Position numbers and translations under genes: made by a program
Notes under the pieces: generated by a model
What the model saw: only the letters and a program-made list of their open reading frames with translations
Told to the model about the DNA's origin: nothing
The model's database searches: none
DNA from: Schistocerca nitens
Taxonomy: Eukaryota; Arthropoda; Insecta; Orthoptera; Acrididae
Direction of reading: 5' to 3'
DNA length: 64,000 nt
Assembly (NCBI RefSeq): GCF_023898315.1
Contig: NC_064623.1
Location: 15,761,140 to 15,825,139 of the forward strand
Part shown: in pieces, positions 32,195 to 42,323 of the stretch
How the letters are laid out: every line of letters starts with the position of its first letter
Position numbering within the stretch: the stretch's first letter is position 1

Positions 32195-32770
32195 CTGATC
32201 GAGGAAGTCCACATGTTGCTCGTACACCTGACCAGGAAAAGCACGTTCTACGGGCTTCGAAGAAGAGACAGGTATCAGTGCAAAATAAGTAGCTCAGGCA
32301 TGTGGTACATGGCCAAATTCAGCATGGAGGATACCTCGCCAGTTACTTCTGTATTCACATCTTCAATGTGGTCAGATGCCGGTCAAATCCTCCCCCCCCC
32401 CCCCCCTCCTCACCCCAATTGGGAGAAATTATGGCGCTGGTTTGTTACACAAACTGGCACTCCATTGTTTGTTTAATCAGGTTTGTGTACAGACGAGACA
32501 ACGTTTGGAAGAGATGGCATAACAAAGCTCCACAACCAACAAATGTGTGCCGACTGCAATGCTGATGCTACAGTACAGGCTAGCTAGACATCAGCACCAG
32601 TCTAATGTGTGGGCGGATTTCTAGGTGACTGTCTGGTAGGGCCATACGTCCTCTCATAAAGTCATACAGGTGCTGTCTACAGGGAATTTGTTCACAACAG
32701 CCTCCAGAACCTGCTAGAATATGTGTCCCTGCGAATGAGAAGAAACATCTGGAGAATATATTTCTTTCGT
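32195..32770 (+). pseudogene. Decayed mariner-like transposase, family G copy 2
   Basis: In pieces, the frame LCTDETTFGRDGI (first D, matching LFTDEASFQRDQI of G1), then GDCLVGPYVLS and YREFVHNSLQNLLEYVSLRM, align with the G1 transposase at 35.0-35.3 kb. A poly-C run (32392-32406) and stops break it. A remnant of the main SINE 3' end precedes it (32168-32190). Confidence 0.65.
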
Positions 32771-32784
32771 TTCCTATATGATCA

Positions 32785-33720
32785 CAAAATTCTTACGTCC
32801 TTAGACTACCTGTTTCAGTCAGCGATGACCATCTTCAGGTATGCAGCAACACATGTGAAAAAATAAATGTAACTAGTGGACTGTCTCCATCTTAAAACAA
32901 TACAATAGGCCTTAATGAGAAGGATTACTGACATACATGTGAAAAACACATGCTTAAAATATGAATGAGGATTCCTTTAAAAAAAAATATTCTGATATAG
33001 TGAAGTCATAGTGGCATACTCAAAAGATACTCATAAAATCAGTAAAGCACCATCGCACAGCTTTTAAATATGGTATGTACTAGGTTACAGTGTCGGCGGA
33101 ATAATCTTGTTCACAGCGCTACTGTCCGTGACGAAACGCGCTACAGTAGCCACAGAATGTTTCTGTCGTAAGCTAGCTAGACGTTGCTACTGTAAACCTA
33201 CACACATTAGTCATTTATGTGATGGTACAAAATGCTATAAAAAGAAGAATACAAAAGGTGAAACCTATGGTTGGCTTACAAGGTATATCAGCAGTTACAG
33301 TGATGAAATGCAATAAATTCAAAACACAATAAAAATTAAATTTCGACTGTTAAAAGGAAATAGTTAAGGGAAGATATGTATTTGTGAGACAATCTTGTGG
33401 TGATTTTAGATTTAAAAAAATAAAGACATAAATAAGAACAACCCTACAGAGGTAACGGATAATATAAAAATGATAGAATAAATGCGACAAGAAGTCAAAC
33501 GGATGAAACAAGACAGTGAGCGCTCTCTGTTGGCGTAATCGCCATAATGCCGCATGGGCGACAAGTGGTCGGAGGTACTCAACCGCCAGAGGGCACCACG
33601 TTGGAGCTCCATGACCAAGGAATTTATTGCTAGCGCACTCGAGCAGATGTAATTTCGATGGATTGCTCACGCGCTGCCTGCGATATGTAAGCTGTAAGAG
33701 AATCTCAGACCAGAGAGTAG
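32785..33720 (-). repeat. Unclassified repeat HL, uninterrupted copy
   Basis: It matches in reverse the disjoint pieces 41500-41771, 49077-49195, 50560-50870 and 51056-51240. Shared words include CACTGT/ACAGTGTCGGCGGAATAATC, GAAACGCGCTACAGTA and TTTAAATCTAAAATC. No long ORF. The end near 32795-32840 has ACCTGAAGATGG...GAAACAGGTAG, a pattern seen near Penelope-like ends. Class unknown. Confidence 0.7.
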
Positions 33721-33721
33721 T

Positions 33722-34249
33722 GTTGTCAGCAGTAGGAACTGTGTGGCAGTAGGAGTAAGTAGTAGCGAGCAGTCGTGTGTGTCGAGTTGGCTGGACCGGT
33801 CGTGTGGAGCGATGGCGGTGCCTCAGCGATGTAGTATAAGGTAAAAGCAGCCTCGCGCATATGTAGCATTGTTATATCAAGTCCCATGTAAAATGTTTAA
33901 AAAAAATCTCTTAATAATAATCTTTCTTATAAAAAATTAACTTTGACGATCATTCATCTCAATTTAAAGAATTTACTAATTTCTCCAACCCATGGTCATC
34001 CCAATTACTGTAAAGAAAAATCAGTTGTTTACTTTTATACATGACAAATCTATCGGCCAGCATTGCACAGGGCTGTGCCAGAAAAATTTCTTATAGGAGC
34101 ACGTATATTTATATGCGTTATCCGGCATCTTCATTGAGGTAAGATTTTTCTGTTTATTCAGTATGATCTTGCAGGGCCATGACGCAGCACTGCTGACGTC
34201 CAAATTTACCAGTTTAGATTCACAGTCAGTTAATTATTGAAAGGTTATA
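33722..34249. other. Unassigned stretch ending in left copy of a 140-bp direct repeat
   Basis: 33722-33860 is G-rich with AGTAG repeats. From about 34112 to 34247 the sequence (GTTATCCGGC, ACGCAGCACTGCTGACGTCC) is repeated at 35983-36111 on the other side of element G1. Confidence 0.6.
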
Positions 34250-34552
34250 CAGGGTGTTACAAAAAGGTACGGCCAAACTTCCAGGAAACATTCCTCACAC
34301 ACAAATAAAGAAAATATGTTATGTGGACATGTGTCCGGAAACGCTTAATTTCCATGTTAGAGCTCAGTTTCGTCAGTATGTACTGTACTTCCTCGATTCA
34401 CCGCCAGTTGGCCCAGTTGAAGGAAGGTAATGTTGACTTCGGTGCTTGTGTTGACATGCGACTGATTGCTCTACAGTACTAGCATCAAGCACATCAGTAC
34501 GTAGCATCAACAGGTTAGTGTTCATCATGAACGTGGTTTTGCAGTCAGTGCA

Positions 34553-35771
34553 ATGTTCACAAATGCGGAGTTGGCAGATGCCCATTTGATGTATGGATTA
34601 GCACGGGGCAATAGCCGTGGCGCGGTACGTTTGTATCGAGACAGATTTCCAGAACGAAGGTGTCCCAACAGGAAGACGTTCGGAGCAATTGATCGGCGTC
34701 TTAGGGAGCACGGAACATTCCAGCTTATGACTCGCGACTGGGGAGGACCTAAAACGACGAGGACATCTGCAATGGACGAGGCAATTCTTCGTTCAGCTGA
34801 CGATAACCCTAATGTCAGCGTCAGAGAAGTTACTGCTGTACAAGGTAACGTTGACCACGTCACTGTATGGAGAGTGCTACGGGAGAACCAGTTGTTTCCG
34901 TACCGTGTACAGCGTGTGCAGGCACTATCAGCAGCTGATTGGCCTCCACGGGTACACTTCTGCGAATGGTTCATCAAGCAATGTGTCAATCCTCATTTCA
35001 GTGCAAATGTTCTCTTTACGGATGAGGCTTCATTCCAACGTGATCAAATTGTAAATTTTCACAATCAACATGTGTGGGCTGACGACAATCCGCACGCAAT
35101 TGTGCAATCACGCCATCAACACAGATTTTCTGTGAACGTTTGGGCAGGCATTGTTGGTGATGTCTCGATTGTGCCCCATGTTCTTCCACCTACGCTCAAT
35201 GGGGCACGTTGTCATGATTTCATACGGGATACTCTACCTGTGCTGCTAGAACATGTGCCTTTACAAGTACGACACAACATGTGGTTCCTGCACGATGGAG
35301 CTCCTGCACATTTCAGTCGAACTGTTGGTACGCTTCTCAACAACAGATTCGGCGACCGATGGATTGGTTGAGGCGGACCGCCGGCCGTAGTGGCCGTGCG
35401 GTTAAAGGCGCTGCAGTCTGGAACCGCAAGGCCGCTACGGTCGCAGGTTCGAATCCTGCCTCGGGCATGGATGTTTGTGATGTCCTTAGGTTAGTTAGGT
35501 TTAACTAGTTCTAAGTTCTAGGGGACCAATTCCATGGCCTCCACGCTCTCCTGACCTCAACCCTCTTGACTTTCATTTATGGGGGCATTTGAAAGCTCTT
35601 GTCTACGCAACCCCGGTACCAAATGTAGAGACTCTTCGTGCCCGTATTGTGGACGGCTGTGATACAATATACCATTCTCCAGGGCTACATCAGCGCATCA
35701 GGGATTCCATGCGACGGCGGGTGGATGCATGTATCCTCGCTAACGGAGGACATTTTGAACATTTCCTGTAA
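34553..35771 (+). pseudogene. Transposase of G1, one stop plus SINE insertion
   Basis: ATG 34553 opens MFTNAELADAHLMYGLARGN (first HTH). A second HTH region at about residues 75-110 (NPNVSVREVTAVQGN) is followed by VLFTDEASFQRDQI (first D, residue about 163), HQHRFSVNVWAGIVGDVSI and WFLHDGAPAHFSRTV (second D). TGA at 35369-35371 ends the first 272 codons. After the SINE (35380-35522) the same frame resumes with PIPWPPRSPDLNPLDFHLWG (third D) and ends at 35771. Counting across the SINE, 41 residues lie between the second and third D, unlike DD34D mariners. Apart from these two lesions the frame is open, so inactivation may be fairly recent. Confidence 0.9.
35380..35522 (+). mobile_element. 3'-truncated SINE in the G1 transposase
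   Basis: The variant-head main SINE starts GCCGGCCGTAGTGGCCGTGC but stops at GTTCTAGG, about 55 bases short of the usual end. The repeated flank is only GGACC (35375-35379 and 35523-35527). Confidence 0.85.
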
Positions 35772-35982
35772 CAAAGTGAAGTCACGCTGGTACGTTCTGT
35801 TGCTGTGTGTTTCCATTCCATGATTAATGTGATTTGAAGAGACGTGATAAAATGAGCTCTAACATGGAAAGTAAGCGTTTCCGGACACATGTCCACATAA
35901 CATATTTTCTTTCTTTGTGTGTGAGGAATGTTTCCTGAAAGTTTGGCCGTACCTTTTTGTAACACCCTGTATATATGTGTTA

Positions 35983-36111
35983 TCCGGCGAATTCATTGAG
36001 GTAAGATTTTTCAGTTTATTCAGTATGATCTTTCAGGGCCGTGACGCAGCACTGCTGACGTCCAAATTTACCAGTTTAGATTCACAGTCAGTTAATTACT
36101 GAAAGGTTATA
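35983..36111. repeat. Right copy of the direct repeat flanking G1
   Basis: It matches 34112-34247 with few differences. Together the two copies bracket G1 exactly. Confidence 0.8.
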
Positions 36112-37199
36112 TATGAGTCACATTTTTTATTAGGAGGCTAGTCACATTTTATTATTCAAAGGTTACGGAAGTAAACTGTTGGTAGGTTACGCTAAATGTC
36201 AATTATATACACATATTCTTATCTGTTGGGAGGTATTTTTTTACTGTGGGGAGGTTACACTAAATCTGAATGATACATAATATTATTTATCTGTTGGGAG
36301 GTTACATGTGAATGCTATACATAATTATTTTTATTTTCTTTATTGTGGGGAGGTTACAACCTCGTACCCTGCGATACACTGTTCGAAGGAAAGAATAATG
36401 GAACACCGTACCACTCAGTTAATAAGATTACCTAGTTAATGAAATGTTACGTAAACTGAGAAGGGACACATCAACACGAAGATAATGAGCTCAACGTAAC
36501 AAAGCAAAGGCAAGTATGTAATCTACTCTGTACTAGGGAAAGACAAACATCAGGTATACCTAAGAAAGGCGTCGAGCGACAAGAGTAGGGAATTTTCAAC
36601 TATTTCTATTTCAAGCCCCTCTCCCCCCCCCCCCCCTCAACAAACCGACAGCATGACCCCCATTGCGCCTCCCCCCCCCCCCTAAACCACCCATAAACTA
36701 TCTTAAGGCCCCCAACAAACCGACAGAATGGCTCCATTGCAGCCCCTCCCGGGGAACACGCATACCCCCCCCCCCATACTATGACCAGCCTGTGACAAAT
36801 AGAACTCCGCAAACATTACATTAAAGAGTGTTCGAATTGTCCGATATAACATTTATCAAAGTCAATATTCCACAGCCATCATACGTGTCATACGCACTTG
36901 TCAATTTATTTTATTTTTACTCGAAGTATTACGGTGTTGTTAAGCTGAAAGCCACATCTAAGATCAGACTTTCTGAAACATTTCTCTATTTGGTGGAACA
37001 TTTTGCTATGAAATTTTATTAGAATGATTTTCATTTTCTCTTTATTAGTTGTATTTTCTGGTTGAGTGTGCGATTGCTTGCAGTTCATTTCCCGCTTCTG
37101 TAGCATGTTGTAACAGTTTATGACATCATTTACATAAAAACCGTTGGCTATTTCAATTTGCTTTAAAATACATAGTCCTTTACGTATTTCACTTACGGC
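36112..37199. other. Unassigned stretch with GGGAGGTTAC motifs and poly-C tracts
   Basis: Words of the type TGTTGGGAGGTTAC recur irregularly at 36170-36360. C runs occur at about 36624-36637, 36671-36681 and 36765-36774, with AACAAACCGACAG repeated between them. No gene is seen. Confidence 0.5.
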
Positions 37200-38195
37200 C
37201 TAAGGTAGACGAAAGATGAGGTGAATCAGTGAGACAGAGCATAACATGAACTGGCACTATTTGAACACGCAGGTTTTCTGAAAATCGAAAGTTTAATTTT
37301 GTTCCCATATTTCTTAATAATAAGGTCAAGGTAGTTAATGGAGTTTTCTTCTTCTACTTCCGTAGCAAAATTTATTTTTGCGTGCCTACTGGCTATTGCT
37401 CGGGAAAAATGCTTTAATCTCACTGATGTCACCCTCTATCAGTCAACACATCGTTTTTAATATGTAGTTTTATCTTTCAGCTGTCGAAAATTAGCAATGA
37501 ATTTGCATTCTAAATCGTTCACAAAAGTATCTGCTAGAGCACCAGCCAAGCTATTACCCACCCCAAGACCATTGATAATATGTTTTGTCATTGGACTAAA
37601 CTAAACTCCGCCCGAACAGGCCGTGAAGGCCCGGGGCACCGACCGGCCGCCGTGTCATCCTCAGCCCACAGCCGTCACTGATGCGGATGTGGAGGGGTAT
37701 GTGGTCAGCACACCGCTCTCTCAGTTTACGAGACCGGAGCCGCTACTTCTCAGTCAAGTAGCTCCTCAGTTTGCCTCACAAGGGCTGAGTGCACCCCGCT
37801 TGCCGACAGCGCTCGGCAGACCGGATGGTCACCCATCCAAGTGCTAGCCCAGTCCGACAGCGCTTAACTTCGGTGATCTGACGGGAACCGGTGTTACCAT
37901 TGCGGCAAGGCCGTTCGCATTTTGTCATTCAGGATAAAAAAATATAATCAAAAAATCCAATTCTGCAGTACTGATCGTGTTGTGGTTTAGCAGACTAATT
38001 TCAATAGTTCCTTTATTGGGACATTACTGTAGAGGTTTCTTTACATCCAAGGAAGCTGACTTCGCATTATTTGATATACGCATATCCCTGATTGCGTTTG
38101 CAAGCTCAGAACGGTTTGTAACCCCAAAGTAAGTACCGAACGTGGAAACTGCTTTAAGTTTATTGTTAAGAAACAAATTTACTTTACAAACAGCG
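37200..38195 (-). pseudogene. Penelope-like element RT remnants, split by a 5S SINE
   Basis: Minus-strand pieces are SASLDVKKPL (like the SFDVVSLF palm box, about 38030-38060), GVGNSLAGALADTFVNDLE (like the GSPISPxLAxIxM box, about 37505-37570) and EENSINYLDLIIKKYGNK followed by SIFRKPACSN (about 37270-37350). The order and wording fit the RT of Penelope-like elements rather than LINEs. The catalytic YxDD and GIY-YIG parts are not recognisable. The 5S SINE at 37593-37919 interrupts it. Confidence 0.72.
37593..37919 (-). mobile_element. 5S rRNA-derived SINE (-) with 10-bp TSD
   Basis: The right end, read on the minus strand, resembles 5S rRNA: AACACCGGTT, GATCACCGAAGTTAAGCGC, TAGCACTTGGATGGGTGACC (internal control region). 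The tail to the left ends in GGAGTTTAGTTT. It is flanked by TTTTGTCATT at 37583-37592 and 37920-37929. 5S-headed SINEs use the 5S internal promoter instead of tRNA A/B boxes. Confidence 0.88.
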
Positions 38196-38204
38196 AAGTC
38201 ATCG

Positions 38205-38395
38205 GGATAAGAAAGGATGGGGAAGGAGGTCGGCCGTGTCCTTTCATAGTGACCATCCCGGCAATTGCCTGCAGCGATTTAGTGAAATCACTGAAAATCT
38301 ACATTAGGTTGACCAGGCGGGGAATTGAACCGCAGTCCTCCCTAATGCGCGTCCAGTGTGCCAACAACTGCGCCTCAGTGCTCGGTCCTCTTATG
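38205..38395 (-). mobile_element. Degraded SINE of the second tRNA family
   Basis: It matches the nested SINE at 1261-1498: GGATGGGGAAGGAGGTCGGC, ACCATCCCGGCA, GGAATTGAACC and TGCGCCTCAGTGCTCGG. It abuts mariner-like element I. Confidence 0.75.
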
Positions 38396-40192
38396 CACGG
38401 GGTGATTATAATTACAGTTAGACTTTGAAACCGCTGTAGAAATAACACCACTGGTCACAATGACGTCACATTGCAACTGAATATTACCGGAGAAGGGGGA
38501 AAGCGTATGGCAGAAGAAAAATAAATAGTTACAAAATGTAACAATACATGGAGCTGAAAGCATCATAATTTAGTAGTGGTCGACGACAAATGAATGATAC
38601 AACAATGCCTAAGTTGTACGTTTGGTGATAAACAAACCGTACCACTCAGTGTGCGTGGATGTACAGGTGTGATACTGTTAGCTACGTAAGCCCATCCACC
38701 ACGGCAAGGTCGTACCTCTTCGGATGGGTAAAATCGGTTTTTAACTGTCCTGAGGCAAAAAACTGCATAAAAAGCATGAATCAAAATCAAGTCGTGTTAT
38801 TATTTTCCGTGTGACTGGCGCAAAACATGTTCAATGTGCTGTTCACCGTTTTCTGCGACAAGTTGATATCGAGAAACAGCATGCTCCACAACTGAGCGAA
38901 GTGTTTCCGGGGTCGCTTTCAGAATGTGTTGCGCAATGCGTGCCTTCAATGCAGCTACGTTTGCAATCGGAACACTGAACACAACATCTTCAGACAGCCC
39001 CACAGCCAGAAGTCACACGGATTAAGATCGGGTGACCGGGACGGCCAGGCTGTAGGGAAATGGCGGCTGATAATTCTAGCATTTCCGAAATGGTGCTTCA
39101 GCAGCTGCTTAACTGTATTTGCAATGTGCGGAGGTGCGCCATCTTGCATAAAAATGATCCCATCCACACATCTACTCTGTTGGAGAGCTGGAATGACGTG
39201 GTTGCCCAAAAGACACTCACAGCGCTTACCAGTGATGGTACAGGTAACAGGATCGGAAGCGCCTGTCTTTTCGAAAAAATATGGCCCTATGATAAATCAT
39301 GCCGTACATCTGCGCCACACAGTGATCTTTCCAGGATGAAGTGGTACTGGTTGATTTGCGTGTGGATTTTCCATTGCCCATATTCGACAGTTCTGTGTAC
39401 TGACACATCCAGTCAGATGGAAGTGGGCTTCGTCTGTCCATAAAATCTTAAACGGCCAATCATTGTCCACTTCCATGCGAGCAAGAAATTCTAAAGCAAA
39501 GGTCTCTCTTGCTGGCAGGTCAACAGGAAACAACTCGTGCACATGGGTAATTTTGAACGGATAGCAAAGAAGGACGTTTTGTGGGATTTTACGCACCGTG
39601 CTCACGCGTATGTCCAATGTTCGGGCAATTCTCCGTGCACTACACGTTTCCTCACCACCACTCGTCTCCTCCTGTATTCCTGTGGCCCCTGCTTCCACTG
39701 ACGTCGATTCAATTCGCTTCTTCCCTGTACCAGGTTGCACACCAAAAAACCTGTCTTTTCGAATTTCCGAATCGTTTTCTCCGGACACACGGCAGTCACC
39801 GGACCAACATCTTTTTTCAAACCCCTCAGTGTCCGGATCTCTTGCAGAGCGACGTGTGCAGTCACCATTCTTGTAATACAGCTTTACAAGCAGAGCGCGA
39901 TCCTGCAGTGAGACAGTCATGGCGAACATCGCAGATGCGAAAGGAGGAAAAGCCAGGTACCCGCAGTGTTTATACCAACTTCATTGGGTCGTGCGCATGA
40001 CAGGTGTTTTCATTTACGTATTCTGACGCGTACAGCGCCATCTATTGATCAATTTTCACACTATTTATTTTCTCCTGCCATACGTTTTTCCCCTTCTCCG
40101 ATAACATTCCGTTGCAATTTGACGTCATTCTGGCCAGTGGTGTTATTTCTACAGCGTTTTGAAAGTCTAACTGTAATTATAACCACCCAGTG
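38396..40192 (-). mobile_element. Mariner-like element I (DD42D spacing), 135-bp TIRs
   Basis: TIRs 38396-38530 and about 40059-40192 share TTATAATTACAGTTAGACTT and ATGACGTCA. TA is kept at 40193 and altered to TG on the left. Minus-strand transposase: start ATG 39929 (MFAMTVSLQDRALLVKLYYK), LWTDEAHFHLTG (first D), then a frameshift to 38955-39209 with FMQDGAPPHIANTVKQLLKH and SPDLNPCDFWLWG, and a further frame 38800-39003 to the end. 42 residues separate the last two D residues. It has two or more frame breaks, so it is inactive. Confidence 0.88.
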
Positions 40193-40327
40193 TACCTGAT
40201 CTTTGTCTTTGGCCAGTACAGAGTAGATTACATACTAGTTTTTGCTTTCTTACATTGAGTGTATTACTCTCATGTTGACTTGTCGCTTCTCTGTTTTATA
40301 ACACATTTCATTAACTAGGTGGCCTTA

Positions 40328-41470
40328 ACCTGGCCGGACATGGGGGTTGCAGGTTGCACCCCTCTACCATCCTCCACCTCTACAAATCCTTATTCCGTTG
40401 CATCCACTGTTATGCCAGTCCCGCCTGGATATCTGCCCCCCCCACCCCCAAAATTCTATAAGTCCCTCAAGATCCTTGAGCGTCATGCACTCCGCCCCGC
40501 ATTCCGTGTATGTCTCCCGTCTCCCACACGGATCCTCTATGACCTCATTCCTTTCCCCCATCTGCTCCTATTCATCGAACATATCCACATACTCTACACC
40601 TCCCGCCGCCTTGATCCCCCTCACCCCCTGGTTGCTCCTCTCCTCTCCCATCCCCACCCCCTGCCACGTCTTCACTCTTGTGTCCCCCCTACCCTCCATC
40701 TCTACACCCTTCATCTCCTTTCCCAAGGTGGCTTCCGTCAACTCCCCCTCCCACATGATGCCCTCTCTCCTTCCATTTATCCCTCCTATCAACTCTGATC
40801 CTCACCCCCCCCTCCTTTCCTCTGTCCTTTTCCTGGGCTCCCTCTCCGCCCCCTTCCATCCTCATTTTCCCCCACCTACCCTCTCTCTGCCCCCCTTCTC
40901 TCACCCAAGTCCTTTTGCGTTTCCCTCCTCTGCCTTTTCCCATTCCCTCTCGCGTGTGCCCTGCCCCTCCCCCCCCCCCACTTATGAGTCCTCTCCCTCC
41001 TTTGGTTCCCCCCCTTTCGTTTTTCCTCTCCTCCCTCCTTGTTTTCCCCCTCATGGGTATGGTGTGTCATCTTTGTGCCAACATTTTAGTGCAGTGTTTA
41101 CAGTGAGTGTTCAGTGTTGTGTGGCTTTTTCGAAGTTTTGCAAACGGACGTCATACTGTCGCTGGGTGTGATTTTTATATCTCTTGCGAACTGCAACCAG
41201 ACTGTCGCCATGTTTTTTAGTTGTCTGTCTACTATTTTACCTGTCTGCTTCCTGTGTATTTTATTAGCATTGCCAACCCTTTGCTTTATGTTTTAACTTT
41301 CCACAATTTTCCGCCGTTTTACAATTTAATTCACCGTTTTATCGTCTGCTTTTATTGTTTCTTATCTTCTTCTTGCGTTTTAAAAAGTCTGTAGGCTGCA
41401 GAGCAGCGTAATAAGCTGCTGCCAGCCCGCCCCCTTCGGGGGAAATCGAAATTCAATAAAGCAAAAAAAA
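40328..41470 (+). mobile_element. Jockey-type LINE K, 5' truncated, C-rich, with poly(A) and TSD
   Basis: The copy is flanked by AGGTGGCCTTA at 40317-40327 and 41471-41481 and ends AATAAAGCAAAAAAAAA. The 5' part is the RT C-terminus (frame pieces like YKSLKILERHALRPAFRVCL, ILYDLIPFPHLL, RLDPPHPLVAPLLS). Then comes a roughly 600-base very C-rich, G-poor stretch, a short CCCCCTTCGGGGG hairpin (about 41430-41443) and the tail. It is a classic target-primed insertion. Confidence 0.85.
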
Positions 41471-41499
41471 AGGTGGCCTTATTAATTGACTGTTACGGT

Positions 41500-41771
41500 G
41501 TCCTATCATTCTATCCTTGAAACGGCGTGTCACACAGTACGAGGGGCCCCCTGGCGGTTGCGTACTTTTGACCATTTCTCATTCTGACGGACACGCCTAC
41601 CGAGGTCGTTGATTGCTTCATACAGTCTGCTGTTCCTTCCACGTGTCTTCCTTCCTTACTTATCTTATCATTTTTATATTGTGAGTTAGCTCTGTAGGCT
41701 TGTTCTTATTTACGTCATTTTTTTTAAATCTAAAATCGCCACAAGATCGTCTCACAATTATACTTCGACAC
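41500..41771 (+). repeat. Repeat HL, segment 1
   Basis: The reverse-complement counterpart of about 33410-33720. It is interrupted at 41772 by the LTR element and resumes at 49077. Confidence 0.65.
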
Positions 41772-42323
41772 TGAAACGTCCCCTTTTATCTATTTTACAG
41801 GACTGTGCTTAACCTGATACACAATATTTTTTAGCGCAACGCAATCTGACTTTCAAAATTCCCTACAAAAGAATGGCCCTGACTAACAGTAAACTATACC
41901 TTTTACAAATCACTTACCTCACAAAAATCTTCGCTACTCAAGCGACTGCAATACAGCGAACGCCACTACTGCCAGCTAAATAAAAGATTCAAACTACTGA
42001 AGGCACTAACTACTGATAGGGATAGTTAGCAAATGAAAGATATTAATAGAGAACAAACAATGTATTTACCTTGATATCATCATATATAAATATAGCAGTT
42101 CATGACAAATTTCAAAACTCCGCCATCTCTCTCCCCACATCCACCACTGCTGGCGGCTCACCTCCAACTGCCAACGCTACGCGCTGTTCACAGCCAGCTG
42201 CCTAACACTACAATGGCGAGTATTACAACAATGCAAACTGGCCACAGGCTGCACACAGCACAGCCAGTGATTTTCATACAGAGGTGGCGTTACCAATAAA
42301 AAAACCTAAACAGCCTACTTACA
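41772..42323 (-). repeat. 3' LTR of the gag-only element
   Basis: 552 bases. In element orientation it starts TGTAAGTAGG and ends GGGGACGTTTCA. It contains a TATATTTATATATGA stretch (plus strand about 42082-42097) that could serve as a TATA region. Confidence 0.92.

Larger units (their letters stand above)
34250..35969 (+). mobile_element. Mariner-like element G1 (DD41D spacing), complete ends, 1720 bp
   Basis: TIRs of about 110 bases begin CAGGGTGTTACAAAAAGGTA and end TTTTTGTAACACCCTG, flanked by TA at 34248-34249 and 35970-35971. The transposase gene (34553-35771) has one stop and a SINE inside. The subterminal repeats contain a good palindromic stretch around CCGGAAACG/CGTTTCCGG. Confidence 0.93.

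Noticed and set aside
36170-36360. Recurring GGGAGGTTAC words as a CRISPR-like or satellite array
   Set aside because: Spacing is irregular, units are short and differ; the genome is eukaryotic.
40347-41171. 274-codon Pro/Ser-rich open frame as a gene
   Set aside because: It is produced by C-rich strand bias inside LINE K. All three plus frames are nearly open, and it crosses the LINE's 3' UTR.
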